Below, one piece after another: positions 8,152 to 17,216 of a stretch of 64,000 nt of DNA. The notes beneath the pieces were generated by a model that worked only from the letters and a program-made list of their open reading frames with translations, did no database searches and was not told the DNA's origin. The DNA lies in the NCBI GenBank assembly GCA_963714065.1, contig OY970226.1, forward strand, positions 2,031,874-2,095,873, in the 5' to 3' direction. This stretch comes from JAZKID01 sp963714065. Its GTDB lineage: Bacteria > Pseudomonadota > Alphaproteobacteria > Rhizobiales > UBA4765. Made by a program: the position numbers and the translations under genes. The first letter of the stretch is position 1. The number at the start of each line of letters is the position of its first letter.

Positions 8152-9252
8152 ATGGGTTTCAAATGCGGGATCGTCGGCCTGCCGAATGTCGGCAAATCGA
8201 CCCTGTTCAATGCGTTGACGCAGACTGCGGCGGCGCAGGCGGCAAATTATCCCTTCTGCACCATCGAGCCGAATGTCGGCGATGTCGCAGTGCTCGACGA
8301 GCGTCTGGACAAGCTCGCGCAGATCGCGGGTTCCGCGCAGATCATCCCCACGCGCCTGACCTTTGTCGATATTGCGGGCCTTGTGAAAGGGGCTGCGAAA
8401 GGCGAGGGGCTTGGCAACCAGTTTCTCGCCAATATCCGCGAAGTGGATGCGATCGCGCATGTGGTGCGCTGTTTCGAGGATAATGATATCACGCATGTGG
8501 AAGGCAAGATCGATCCGCTTTCCGATATCGATACCATCAACACCGAGCTGATGCTGGCCGATCTCGACAGTTTAGAGAAGCGTCTTCCCGCGCTCGAGAA
8601 AAAAACCAAGGGCGGGCAGGACAAGGAAGCGAAAGAACTGCTCGATGTCATGAACGCAGCGCTCATTGTGCTGCGCGACGGCAAACCCGCGCGGCTGGCC
8701 AAACGTACGGTTGAACAGGAGAAGCAATTCCGCGAACTGGGCCTGATGACGGCCAAGCCCGTTCTCTATGTCTGCAATGTCGAAGAAGGCAGCGCCGATG
8801 CGGGCAATGCGTTTTCCGAAAAAATCTTCGGCTTCGCAAAATCCGAAGGCGCGCAGGCAGTGGTGGTGTCCGCCAAGATCGAATCCGAGATCGCCGTGCT
8901 GCCGCCCGGGGAGCAGAAATCCTATCTCGATGCCGTCGGCCTGAAAGAAGCAGGGCTAAACCGCGTCATCCGCGCGGGCTATGCGCTATTGGGCCTGATT
9001 ACCTATTTCACGGCGGGGCCGAAAGAAGCACGCGCCTGGACCGTCACGAAAGGCACGCGCGCGCCGGCCGCGGCAGGCGTTATCCATACCGATTTCGAAA
9101 AGGGATTCATTCGCGCCGAAACTATTGCCTATCAGGATTATGTTGCGCTGAACGGCGAGGTCGGCGCGCGCGATGCGGGCAAACTGCGGCTGGAGGGTAA
9201 GGATTACATCGTCGCCGACGGCGACGTGATGCATTTTCGCTTTGCTACATAG
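8152..9252 (+). CDS. ychF: Redox-regulated ATPase YchF (Obg-family)
   Basis: A 366-residue P-loop protein of the TRAFAC class that prefers ATP over GTP and binds ribosomes. It shows the Walker A motif GLPNVGKSTLFNALT (residues 8-22), VDIAGLVKGAAKGEGLGNQFL (switch II region, near residue 70) and a C-terminal TGS domain with TFKGTRAPAAAGVIHTDFEKGF-like layout ending DGDVMHFRFAT. The ATG follows a GGAG site. The last codons are odd: a second copy of the 3' end, encoding GDVMHFRFAN and a stop, lies about 100 bp downstream beyond a palindromic element. The original terminus was probably displaced by an insertion that left the protein almost unchanged. Confidence 0.96.
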   Translation: MGFKCGIVGLPNVGKSTLFNALTQTAAAQAANYPFCTIEPNVGDVAVLDERLDKLAQIAGSAQIIPTRLTFVDIAGLVKGAAKGEGLGNQFLANIREVDAIAHVVRCFEDNDITHVEGKIDPLSDIDTINTELMLADLDSLEKRLPALEKKTKGGQDKEAKELLDVMNAALIVLRDGKPARLAKRTVEQEKQFRELGLMTAKPVLYVCNVEEGSADAGNAFSEKIFGFAKSEGAQAVVVSAKIESEIAVLPPGEQKSYLDAVGLKEAGLNRVIRAGYALLGLITYFTAGPKEARAWTVTKGTRAPAAAGVIHTDFEKGFIRAETIAYQDYVALNGEVGARDAGKLRLEGKDYIVADGDVMHFRFAT

Positions 9253-9349
9253 AACGTCATCCTCGCGCTTGACGCGAGGATCTCACCAGATGCTCGGAAC
9301 AAGTCCGAGCATGACGAATAAAAGGCGACGTGATGCATTTCCGCTTTGC
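9220..9349 (+). repeat. 26-bp direct repeat of the ychF 3' end flanking REP element B
   Basis: Positions 9220-9245 (last codons of ychF) and 9324-9349 match at 25 of 26 bases (GGCGACGTGATG... to ...CGCTTTGC). The second copy continues in frame to AAT TAG, giving the expected YchF terminus. The 78 bp between the copies consist of the palindromic element plus a few bases on each side. This looks like an insertion with a target duplication, or a local tandem duplication around the element. Confidence 0.85.
9255..9316. repeat. REP-like palindromic element B (downstream of ychF)
   Basis: A 62-bp element with arms CGTCAT/ATGACG and two inner hairpins: CCTCGCG/CGCGAGG and ATGCTCGGA/TCCGAGCAT. Same architecture as the elements at 8054 and 17531 but with different stem sequences, so the family is defined by structure and ends rather than by the full sequence. 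It is flanked by 26-bp direct repeats. Confidence 0.8.
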
Positions 9350-9352
9350 GAA

Positions 9353-9769
9353 TTAGTTTTGGTTGAAAATCAGAGTCTTTCGATCATTACCCCAAGCAAT
9401 CGCGGGAGCAAGGTCCTCATCGAGGGTATTATATTTATTGAATAGCTCATCAGGATTCATTGCTTCCAGATTCTTTTGTGCGATTTCTCGCAACCCGCCC
9501 CATTTGTCGACCAAATAATATTGAGTCACGATATCTTTCACATGGTAATCAGCGTCATTTAATTGTGATGCCGTTCGATTGCTATAATGGAAAGCCGTTT
9601 TCAGGATAGTGAGATCGTGATATTCATGAAAAACATAATGCGGATAGAATTCAAGGTTTCCTTGCTCATGTTCAGCCAAGTATTTGTTCATGGCTCTGGT
9701 TATAGCCGGCCTATTTAATATGCTGATGAATTCCTGTTCAGAACGTTTGTGCGCGTTAATTCCAATCAT
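9353..9769 (-). CDS. Hypothetical protein
   Basis: A 138-residue protein, rich in His, Tyr and Asn, without signal peptide or membrane span. It begins MIGINAHKRSEQEF; the ATG at 9769 is preceded by GGAG six bases upstream, which makes it a better start than the in-frame ATG at 9781 that contains that site. Recognisable segments are ILNRPAITRAMNKYLAEH and HYVFHEYHDLTILKTAFHYS, but I cannot assign a family. Its codon use and AT content differ from the surrounding housekeeping genes, and its 3' end abuts the duplicated ychF tail, suggesting accessory DNA. Confidence 0.6.
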   Translation of the reverse strand: MIGINAHKRSEQEFISILNRPAITRAMNKYLAEHEQGNLEFYPHYVFHEYHDLTILKTAFHYSNRTASQLNDADYHVKDIVTQYYLVDKWGGLREIAQKNLEAMNPDELFNKYNTLDEDLAPAIAWGNDRKTLIFNQN

Positions 9770-9884
9770 GTTTATCTCCATATGTTTTAGTCAATACCTT
9801 AAAGGGCGAACTTAAGTTCTAAAGATCATATTTCCAAAAATAATATATTAGATGAAATTCTATCTATCTGTCTATAAGTAAAAC

Positions 9885-11084
9885 ATGCCGGCGATTTCTA
9901 AAAGCAAAATACATGAAATAACAAGGCGCAATATTTCGCCTTTTGCCTCAAACCCGGCGCAAAGCCGCGGGCGGCTGATTGCGGAAACTGCCAGCCGCAC
10001 GCGCGACGATTTCCAGCGCGACCGCGACCGTATTATTCATTCCCGCGCCTTTCGCCGCCTGAAAGACAAAACGCAGGTTTTCATTTACGATGAGGGCGAT
10101 CATTTCCGCACGCGTCTGACGCACACAATAGAAGTGGCGCAGATCGCGCGTTCCATTTCGCGCGCCTTGGGATTGAACGAGGATCTCGCCGAGGCGCTGG
10201 CGCTCTCGCACGATCTCGGCCATCCGCCTTTCGGCCATGCGGGCGAGCGCGCGCTGAACGATTGCATGCGCGATTTCGGCGGCTTCGATCACAACGCGCA
10301 ATCGCTGCGCATGGTAACGAAGCTCGAACATTCCTATGCTGCTTTCGACGGGCTGAATCTGACCTGGGAAACGCTGGAAGGTCTTGTCAAACACAACGGC
10401 CCCTTGGGCGAAGATGCGCCGCAGGCAATCAGCACCTATTCGCAAAAGCACGATCTGTGGCTGTGGTCTTATGCCTCGGCGGAAGCACAGGCGGCTGCGA
10501 TTGCCGACGACATCGCCTATGATGCGCATGATATCGACGACGGTTTGCGCGCCGGCCTGTTTTCGATCGAGGATTTGCGCAATGTAAAACTTGCAAACGA
10601 AATCCTGCAGGAAGTCGATCGTCTTCATCCCCATCTCGAAACTTCGCGGCGGCATCACGAGATTGCGCGGCGGTTCATCACCAGGCTGATCGAGGATGTA
10701 ATTTTCGAAAGTACCGCGCGCCTGCAAAAACTTGCAGGCGAGGGGGCCGATGCCGTCCGCCACGCCAAGATGCAGGTCGTCTCTTTCTCGAGAGCGATGG
10801 CGAATAATGAGCAGGCGCTCAAACTGTTTTTGCAGCAAAACATGTATCGCCATGAACGCGTGATGACAGTAATGAAGCGGGCGCAGGATGTGGTTTGCAG
10901 GCTATTCGATATATATATCAACGACTTAACAAAAATGCCGTCCGAATGGCTGCGCAATCTCGACCTGAACGACAAGCCGCGTGCCGCCCGGCGCGTCTGC
11001 GATTTTATCGCCGGGATGACCGACCGTTTCGCGTTGCATGAATTGAAGCGGCTGACTAATGCTGAAACGGATTTGCGGATATAG
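9885..11084 (+). CDS. dgt: Deoxyguanosinetriphosphate triphosphohydrolase-like protein
   Basis: A 399-residue HD-domain enzyme of the dGTPase family, which hydrolyses dNTPs to nucleoside and triphosphate. Metal-binding residues are visible in order: His in RTRLTHTIEVAQIAR (about residue 85), the HD pair in ALALSHDLGHPPFGHAGE (about residues 108-109) and Asp in AAIADDIAYDAHDIDDGL (about residue 208). The upstream signature SRTRDDFQRDRDRIIHSRAFRRLKDKTQVF is characteristic. Length and motifs fit the shorter alphaproteobacterial type 2 subgroup. It precedes argS by 8 bp, the first genes of a long conserved + strand block. Confidence 0.93.
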   Translation: MPAISKSKIHEITRRNISPFASNPAQSRGRLIAETASRTRDDFQRDRDRIIHSRAFRRLKDKTQVFIYDEGDHFRTRLTHTIEVAQIARSISRALGLNEDLAEALALSHDLGHPPFGHAGERALNDCMRDFGGFDHNAQSLRMVTKLEHSYAAFDGLNLTWETLEGLVKHNGPLGEDAPQAISTYSQKHDLWLWSYASAEAQAAAIADDIAYDAHDIDDGLRAGLFSIEDLRNVKLANEILQEVDRLHPHLETSRRHHEIARRFITRLIEDVIFESTARLQKLAGEGADAVRHAKMQVVSFSRAMANNEQALKLFLQQNMYRHERVMTVMKRAQDVVCRLFDIYINDLTKMPSEWLRNLDLNDKPRAARRVCDFIAGMTDRFALHELKRLTNAETDLRI

Positions 11085-11092
11085 ATTTGAAC

Positions 11093-12814
11093 ATGGATAT
11101 TTTTTCGGAATTCGCGCAACGCATCGGCGTTCTGCTGAATGCGTCGTCGCCGATCACGGTGGAAGCGCCGCGCGATCCCGCGCATGGCGATCTTGCCACC
11201 AATGCCGCGCTGGTTGCCGCTAAAACTCTAGGCAAACCGCCGCGCGAAATCGCCGAACATATCGCAACACATTTGCGACAAGACCCCGATGTCGTGAAAG
11301 CGGATGTCGCAGGCCCGGGTTTCGTCAACTGGTCGCTTTCACCTGTTTTCTGGCAGAAAACGCTGCGCAAGATCGTGGAGGCGGGCGAAACTTATGGCCC
11401 TATTCCGTCACGAGGCGTATCGCCCGAAAACACGATTAACATTGAATACGTTTCCACGAATCCGACAGGTCCGCTGCATGTTGCGCATGGTCGCGGCGCG
11501 GTCGTGGGCGATGCGCTCGCGAGCTTGCTTCAGGCGGCAGGCCATAACGTTGTTCGCGAATATTACATCAATGACGCAGGCGGGCAGGTCGACGTTCTCG
11601 CACAATCGGCATTGTTGCGCTATCGCGAGGCGCTTGGCGAGAAAATCGAAATTCCATCCGGCCTCTATCCCGGCGATTATCTGAAACCGGCCGGCGAGGC
11701 GCTGGCAAAACAGCACGGCCGTGGCCTGCTTGATAAGCCTGAAGCCGAACGTCTTCCGCTTGTGCGCAGTTTTGTAATCACGGCGATGATGGACATGATC
11801 CGCGAGGATCTGGCCGCCATCGGCATCAAGCACGATATTTTCTTCTCCGAACGCAAGCTTGTGGAAGAAGGCAAGGTTGCGGCTGTCATCGAGACTTTAC
11901 GCAGGATGGGCGAGATCTATGAAGGCGTGCTGCCGCGCCCCAAGGGTGGCGCCGACGACGACTGGGAAGAGCGTACGCAAACCTTGTTCCGCGCAACCGA
12001 TTTTGGCGATGATGTCGACCGCCCGTTGATGAAGTCGGACGGCTCATACACCTATTTTGCATCCGATATCGCCTATCATCTCGAAAAATATTCGCGCGGC
12101 GCGAACACGCTCATCAACGTGTGGGGCGCCGATCACGGCGGTTATGTCAAGCGTATGACGGCTGCGGTGAAAGCAATCACGGAAGGCAAGGCCACGCTCG
12201 ATGTGCGTATCGTGCAGCTCGTGCGTCTTCTTCGCAACGGCGAGCTTGTGAAAATGAGCAAACGGTCCGGCGATTTTGTCACCCTGCGCGAAGTGATCGA
12301 CGAAGTCGGGTGCGATGCGATTCGCTTTATGATGCTGATGCGCTCAAGCGATGCGACGCTCGATTTCGATCTCGCAAAAGTTGTGGAACAATCGAAGGAC
12401 AACCCTGTCTTTTATGTTCAATATGCGCATGCGCGGATTCATTCGGTTTACAGGCAGGCAAAACAGGCTTTTCCCCATTTAAATCCGCAGATTTTGGAGC
12501 CAAAAACGAGCCTCGATTGCTTGGGCGATATCGCAGAAATCGATATTATCAAGTTATTGGCAGCTTATCCGCGCCAACTGGCAAGTGCAGCGGCGGCAAA
12601 AGAGCCGCATAGGATCGCTTTTTATCTTTTTGAGCTTGCGAGTGCTTTTCATAGTCTTTGGAATAAAGGTAAAGACGTGCCACAATTACGCTTTATTCAT
12701 CAAGATAATGTGACGTCGACAAATGCGCATTTGGCCTTGCTTAGAGCCGTGGAAATCGTGATAGCTTCGGGATTACAGATTTTAGGGGTCTCGGCCCCGC
12801 AGGAAATGCGCTAA
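11093..12814 (+). CDS. argS: Arginyl-tRNA synthetase
   Basis: Class I aminoacyl-tRNA synthetase charging tRNA-Arg; 573 residues. It has the N-terminal Add-1 domain, the HIGH-like motif in STNPTGPLHVAHGRGAVVGD (about residues 128-140), the KMSKRSG loop (about residue 390) and a DALR anticodon-binding C-terminal domain (VQYAHARIHSVYRQA onward). An in-frame TTG at 11087 exists, but ATG 11093 is the natural start. It lies between dgt and the SPOR gene, the usual alphaproteobacterial order. Confidence 0.96.
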   Translation: MDIFSEFAQRIGVLLNASSPITVEAPRDPAHGDLATNAALVAAKTLGKPPREIAEHIATHLRQDPDVVKADVAGPGFVNWSLSPVFWQKTLRKIVEAGETYGPIPSRGVSPENTINIEYVSTNPTGPLHVAHGRGAVVGDALASLLQAAGHNVVREYYINDAGGQVDVLAQSALLRYREALGEKIEIPSGLYPGDYLKPAGEALAKQHGRGLLDKPEAERLPLVRSFVITAMMDMIREDLAAIGIKHDIFFSERKLVEEGKVAAVIETLRRMGEIYEGVLPRPKGGADDDWEERTQTLFRATDFGDDVDRPLMKSDGSYTYFASDIAYHLEKYSRGANTLINVWGADHGGYVKRMTAAVKAITEGKATLDVRIVQLVRLLRNGELVKMSKRSGDFVTLREVIDEVGCDAIRFMMLMRSSDATLDFDLAKVVEQSKDNPVFYVQYAHARIHSVYRQAKQAFPHLNPQILEPKTSLDCLGDIAEIDIIKLLAAYPRQLASAAAAKEPHRIAFYLFELASAFHSLWNKGKDVPQLRFIHQDNVTSTNAHLALLRAVEIVIASGLQILGVSAPQEMR

Positions 12815-12844
12815 ACACGCTCAAATGTTGCATAAGGGGTATCT

Positions 12845-14386
12845 ATGAGTGAGCCGCCAGTCCGCCGCACGAATTGGGCCGCAAGTCAGGGCAGTGACAG
12901 CAACGATCCTTTGGCGGAGCTGGAGAGGATCGTCAGCCGCAGCGGCAATCCGATTGCGCCGGAGCCGGCGCCTGTAACTATTGCTGCTGCGCCTGCGCCC
13001 GTGACAATTCCGACGCCTGCGCCGGTAAGGAAAGACGACTTCCTCGGTTTCAGCGAAGACGAATTCATGGCGGCCTTCCGCTCGCTGGAAGGACGTGCGC
13101 CCGTCTCGCCGCCGCTGCGCGAGAGCACGATTTTCAAAAAGGAACCTGTTTTTTCGGAACAGCGTCCGGCAGATTTTTCGAAATCCTTTGCGCAGACTTT
13201 TGAAGAAGAAGGAAATACCGGCCAGCCCAATCCGGCCAGGCAGGAATTCGAAAAGCGCGCCGATGCTTTCGATTTCGATACAAGCGCCATAGAAGAAACG
13301 CAGGACGATTTCGACGTACAGGATATCGGCGATAGCTTCGACACGATCGAGCCGGCTTATCGTTATGGCGAAAGCAAATCGCGCAGCGGCCTGGTCACGG
13401 TCGTTTCCGTCACCGGCCTTGTTTTCGTCGGCGTCATCGGCGCCCTGATCTATAACTGGGTGGGCTCGCCGAGTACGGGAGAGCCGATCGTCATCAAGGC
13501 CGATAGTTCGCCTGTCAAGAAAATGGCGGAAGCCGAAACCGAACAGCCTGCTTCTTCCAGCAAACTGATTTACGACCGTCTCGGCAATTCGGAAGACAAC
13601 GAGAGCGAGAAACTCGTTTCGCGCGAAGAGCAGCCCGTCGAAAATCTGAATGCGGGCAATGTGCCGCAACAGAACGGCACTTCGCCGCGCATCATTCTCC
13701 CCAATCCTTCCGCTGCGCAGAATTCGGGACCGCTGAACGCGCCGCGTCAGGTTGCGACAACCACGATCCGCGTGCGGCCGGACGGAACGATGGAAAGCAT
13801 TCCTTCCAACACTGCGGCGGTTACGGCATCGGTGCCGAAACCTGTTTCGCCTGCTCCGGCTGTGGCTGCGGCGCAACCTGTGGTCCCGAACATTACGGTT
13901 TCGCCCAAAGTTGAAACGAAACCGGCAAAGGCCGAAGAGGAGCCCGAAGCTTCCGAAGCGCAGGCGCAGCCTGAATCCGTAGCACCCGCAGCCGAAGAAG
14001 TGGCAAGCGTTCCGCAAATGCCAACGCCTGCCAGGACGGCCGTCAAAACGCCGCCGCAACCGAAACAGCAGCCGCAGCGCGTGGCCAGCGCTCCTGCGAC
14101 CGCAGCCGCCCAGCCTGCCGAAGCGCCTTCAGGCGGCAGCGGCTTTGTCGTCCAGCTCTCGTCGCAGAAGAACGAAGCCGCAGCACGCGCGACCTTCTCG
14201 AGTTTGCAGGCGCGTTTCCCGCAAGTGCTTTCCGGGCATCAGGCTTCGATCAAGGCGGTGACGCTCGGCGACCGCGGCACTTATTATCGCGTGCGTGTCG
14301 GCCCGGTCACGAGCCGCGAGGATGCGGGCGCGCTCTGCTCGCGCCTCAAGGCGGCGGGCGGCGATTGTGTTGTGACGCCCAACTGA
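12845..14386 (+). CDS. SPOR domain-containing membrane protein
   Basis: A 513-residue bitopic protein. The N-terminal cytoplasmic part (about 1-180) is acidic and Pro/Ala-rich. One membrane span follows (GLVTVVSVTGLVFVGVIGAL, about residues 182-201), then a long Pro/Ala/Glu-rich periplasmic linker, and a C-terminal SPOR domain (about residues 435-512: GFVVQLSSQKNEAAARATFSSL...YYRVRVGPVTSREDAGALC). SPOR domains bind denuded glycan strands at division sites, so a role in septal peptidoglycan processing is likely. Its placement just before nagZ agrees with that. An AAGGGG site precedes the ATG. Confidence 0.92.
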   Translation: MSEPPVRRTNWAASQGSDSNDPLAELERIVSRSGNPIAPEPAPVTIAAAPAPVTIPTPAPVRKDDFLGFSEDEFMAAFRSLEGRAPVSPPLRESTIFKKEPVFSEQRPADFSKSFAQTFEEEGNTGQPNPARQEFEKRADAFDFDTSAIEETQDDFDVQDIGDSFDTIEPAYRYGESKSRSGLVTVVSVTGLVFVGVIGALIYNWVGSPSTGEPIVIKADSSPVKKMAEAETEQPASSSKLIYDRLGNSEDNESEKLVSREEQPVENLNAGNVPQQNGTSPRIILPNPSAAQNSGPLNAPRQVATTTIRVRPDGTMESIPSNTAAVTASVPKPVSPAPAVAAAQPVVPNITVSPKVETKPAKAEEEPEASEAQAQPESVAPAAEEVASVPQMPTPARTAVKTPPQPKQQPQRVASAPATAAAQPAEAPSGGSGFVVQLSSQKNEAAARATFSSLQARFPQVLSGHQASIKAVTLGDRGTYYRVRVGPVTSREDAGALCSRLKAAGGDCVVTPN

Positions 14387-14407
14387 ACGGGTGGACTGCG
14401 AAGGAAC

Positions 14408-15448
14408 ATGAAGCGCGCTTTTATGATAGGTGTCGGCGCCCAGGTGCTGACGGAGAATGAAAGGGCGTTCATCCGCTCCATGAGGCCAGCAGGCCTTATT
14501 CTGTTTGCACGCAATATTTCCAGCCATCATCAGGTTTGCGCGCTGATACGCGATTTTCGCGACATGCTTGGCGATCCCGGCGCATCCGTGCTGGTCGATC
14601 AGGAAGGAGGGCGCGTGCAGCGCTTGCGTCCGCCGCTTGCGCCGAACTATCCCTCCGCGCAGGCGATCGGCGATGTTTATCTGAAGGATACAAAAAAAGG
14701 GCAGCGCGCCGGCTGGCTCGCAGGCCGTTTGATCGGCGACGATTTGTACCCGCTCGGCATCGATGTCGATTTCGATCCCGTCACCGATCTGCGCGTTTCC
14801 GGTGCGCATGATGTCATCGGCTCGCGCGCCTATGGGGAGACGGTCGACACGGTCGTGGCACTCGCCAAGGCAAAAATGGAAGGGCTGTTTGCAGCCGGCG
14901 TGCTGCCAGTGATCAAGCATATTCCGGGCCATGGCCGCGCCAAGGCCGATAGCCACCACGAGCTGCCGCAGGTCGATACCAAACACGCCGAATTGTCTGC
15001 AACCGATTTCGCGCCCTTCAAGGCGCTAAATGATGCACCCTTCGCCATGAGCGCGCATGTCGTCTATACCGATATCGATCCGGCAGCGCCCGCAACGACG
15101 TCGAAAAAAGTCGTGCAGGAGATCATCCGCGGCGAGATCGGTTTCGACGGGCTCCTGTTTACCGACGATCTCGGCATGAAGGCGCTCTCGGGCAGTTTCG
15201 CGGTCCGCACCATGCGCGCGTTAGAAGCGGGTTGCGATATCGCGCTGCATTGCTCCGGCGATCTCGACGAGATGCGCGATGTGGCGCGCGCCGCGCCCGA
15301 ACTTGCGGGCAAAAGCCTCGCGCGCTACGAGCGGGCGCTGGCCATGCGCCGCAAGCCCGAACCGTTCAACCGCCGCGAAGCGGAATCGGAATTGAAAGAT
15401 CTTCTGGCCGAGGCGGGTGCCGCTTCGAGCTTCGAGCTGGTGGCATGA
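14408..15448 (+). CDS. nagZ: Beta-N-acetylhexosaminidase (glycoside hydrolase family 3)
   Basis: Cytoplasmic enzyme of peptidoglycan recycling that removes GlcNAc from anhydro-muropeptides. The 346-residue protein carries the family signatures RPAGLILFARNI, VLVDQEGGRVQRLR (about residue 60), the catalytic loop VIKHIPGHGRAKADSHHELP (about residues 168-187, with the His-Asp dyad used by NagZ) and LLFTDDLGMKALSG, which supplies the nucleophile Asp. No signal peptide is seen, consistent with a cytosolic enzyme. The stop codon overlaps the scpA start (ATGATG), so the two are probably coupled. Confidence 0.95.
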   Translation: MKRAFMIGVGAQVLTENERAFIRSMRPAGLILFARNISSHHQVCALIRDFRDMLGDPGASVLVDQEGGRVQRLRPPLAPNYPSAQAIGDVYLKDTKKGQRAGWLAGRLIGDDLYPLGIDVDFDPVTDLRVSGAHDVIGSRAYGETVDTVVALAKAKMEGLFAAGVLPVIKHIPGHGRAKADSHHELPQVDTKHAELSATDFAPFKALNDAPFAMSAHVVYTDIDPAAPATTSKKVVQEIIRGEIGFDGLLFTDDLGMKALSGSFAVRTMRALEAGCDIALHCSGDLDEMRDVARAAPELAGKSLARYERALAMRRKPEPFNRREAESELKDLLAEAGAASSFELVA

Positions 15449-16239
15449 TGAGCATCGACGATATTCCATCCGATCTGATGGACGAGCACGGCGGCGCCCC
15501 GGAGCTGCAGCTTGTCGTCGATGTCGACGGTTTCGAAGGTCCGCTCGATCTTTTGCTGACGCTGGCGCGGCAACAGAAAGTCGACCTGTCGAAGATTTCC
15601 GTGCTGGCGCTGGCCGAGCAATATCTCTCTTTCATCGAGGAAGCGCGAAAGCTGCGGCTCGAGATCGCGGCCGACTATTTGCTGATGGCGGCATGGCTCG
15701 CCTATCTCAAGAGCAGGCTTCTCCTGCCCGAGCCGCCGCGCGACGATATCCCGAGCGGCCTAGATCTCGCGGAAGCTCTCACGGAGCGCCTCAAGCGCCT
15801 CGCTTTGATGCAGAAAGCGGGAGAAAGTTTCACTCAAGGCCCGCGTCTGGGGCAGGATGTGTTTCCACGCGGCTTTTCCGATGCGCCACCGGCCGATTGC
15901 AAAGTGGTCTGGCTTGCCGATTATACCCAGCTTTTGCAGGCCTATGCCGGGCAGCGCTCGCGGCAGGAACTGGCGCGGGTCACTCTCAAAACCCGTCCCG
16001 TCTGGTCGCTGGTCGAGGCGCGCGAGGCGCTGGAGCGGTTGACCGGTTTAAATCTGGACTGGTTCCGTTTCGATCTTGCGCTTTTGGCCGAACTCAACGA
16101 TCCTGAAAGGCGTGTCAGCGCGCTTGCCTCCGGCTTTACCGCGACCTTGGAACTTGCCCGCGAGGGCGTTCTGGAAATGCGGCAGGAGCAGGCATTCGCA
16201 CCGATCTATTTGCGGCGCGGCCAGGCAAGAGCGGAGTGA
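15445..16239 (+). CDS. scpA: Segregation and condensation protein A
   Basis: Kleisin subunit of the SMC-ScpAB condensin that organises and segregates chromosomes. It has 264 residues, with the kleisin N-terminal signature FEGPLDLLLTLARQQKVDLSKISVLALAEQYL (about residues 29-60) that binds the SMC neck, then AADYLLMAAWLAYLKSRLLLP, and a C-terminal winged-helix region. Two consecutive ATGs (15445, 15448) overlap the nagZ stop. The much longer reading frame upstream only shadows nagZ and was discarded. scpB follows with a GTGA overlap. Confidence 0.95.
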   Translation: MMSIDDIPSDLMDEHGGAPELQLVVDVDGFEGPLDLLLTLARQQKVDLSKISVLALAEQYLSFIEEARKLRLEIAADYLLMAAWLAYLKSRLLLPEPPRDDIPSGLDLAEALTERLKRLALMQKAGESFTQGPRLGQDVFPRGFSDAPPADCKVVWLADYTQLLQAYAGQRSRQELARVTLKTRPVWSLVEAREALERLTGLNLDWFRFDLALLAELNDPERRVSALASGFTATLELAREGVLEMRQEQAFAPIYLRRGQARAE

Positions 16240-17009
16240 AATTGGAGACTTTAATACACATGGCGGAGAGCAACCAGATCAGGAAACCGGCACGCGACCT
16301 GTTCGAACCCGTGCTGGACGAGCAGGTGGAAGCCCAGGCTTTGCGCATTGCCGAAGCCTTGCTGTTTGCAAGCTCCGAGCCGCTCGCCGAGGAAGCGATT
16401 GCCGCAAAGCTCGGCAAGGATGTGAATGCGCGTGCCATTCTCGAAACGCTGGCGGAAGATTATGCGCAGCGCGGCGTGACCTTAAAGCGCGTCGCCGGCA
16501 AATGGATGTTCCGCACCGCCGAGGATCTCGGCGATTATCTGCGCGACGAAAAAACGGAGCGCCGCAATCTCACGCGCGCGCAACTCGAAACGCTTGCCAT
16601 CGTCGTCTATCACCAGCCGGTGACGCGCGCCGAGATCGAGGAGATCCGCGGCGTCACCACCTCGAAAGGCACGCTGGATATCCTGCTGGCGACGGGTTGG
16701 ATCCGCATGCGCGGCCGCCGCAAGGCGCCGGGCCGCCCCGTCACCTACGGCACGACGGAAGATTTCCTGCAGCATTTCGGGCTCGACAGCATCAAGGATC
16801 TGCCGGGGCTGGACGAGCTGCGCGGCGCGGGCCTGCTCGATACGCGCCTGCCCACGGGCTTCTCCATTCCTTCGCCCAATGACGAAGACACGCTACAGGA
16901 AGACGAGGATCCGCTCGAGGATCTGAGCGAGCCGCTGCAGGCCGAGGATATCGAGCATAACGAAGGCGCCAACGAAAACAAACCTGCGTTCGAGGAAAAG
17001 GAAGACTGA
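16236..17009 (+). CDS. scpB: Segregation and condensation protein B
   Basis: Dimeric winged-helix partner of ScpA in the SMC condensin; 257 residues. Visible family segments are ALRIAEALLFASSEPLAEE (about residue 36), TRAQLETLAIVVYHQPVTRAEIEEIRGV (about residues 112-140) and the second wing ATGWIRMRGRRKAPGRPVTYGTT. The tail after about residue 215 is strongly acidic and probably disordered. The GTG start overlaps the scpA stop (GTGA), the usual coupled arrangement. An ATG at 16260 is the alternative start. Confidence 0.95.
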   Translation: MKLETLIHMAESNQIRKPARDLFEPVLDEQVEAQALRIAEALLFASSEPLAEEAIAAKLGKDVNARAILETLAEDYAQRGVTLKRVAGKWMFRTAEDLGDYLRDEKTERRNLTRAQLETLAIVVYHQPVTRAEIEEIRGVTTSKGTLDILLATGWIRMRGRRKAPGRPVTYGTTEDFLQHFGLDSIKDLPGLDELRGAGLLDTRLPTGFSIPSPNDEDTLQEDEDPLEDLSEPLQAEDIEHNEGANENKPAFEEKED

Positions 17010-17012
17010 ACC

Positions 17013-17216
17013 ATGCAGCCGAGCCTGTTACATATTCTTGTCGTCGTTTTGCTGCTGGTGCTGCTGTTCGGTCGCGGCAAGATTTCAGATCTGATGGGCG
17101 ATGTCGCAGCCGGCATCAAGAATTTCAAGAAGGGCTTAAGCGACGAAGACAAGGCGGAAGCCAAAAAGGTTGCAGCCGCAAAGCCGAAAAAGCGCAAGAA
17201 GACTGAAACGGGCTGA
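17013..17216 (+). CDS. tatA: Sec-independent protein translocase protein TatA
   Basis: A 67-residue protein with the TatA plan: a short N-terminal membrane helix (LLHILVVVLLLVLLFGRGKI), an FGRGK hinge and an amphipathic helix (DLMGDVAAGIKNFKKGL) followed by a Lys-rich tail. TatA oligomerises to form the conduit for folded proteins bearing twin-arginine signals. A GGAAGA site precedes the ATG. tatB starts inside its stop codon (TGATG), and tatC follows, giving a complete tatABC cluster. Confidence 0.93.
   Translation: MQPSLLHILVVVLLLVLLFGRGKISDLMGDVAAGIKNFKKGLSDEDKAEAKKVAAAKPKKRKKTETG

Noticed and set aside
12821..14059. 412-codon open frame on the - strand opposite the SPOR gene
   Set aside because: Arg/Cys/Phe-rich shadow frame produced by GC-rich codon bias; the + strand gene has a membrane span and a clear SPOR domain.
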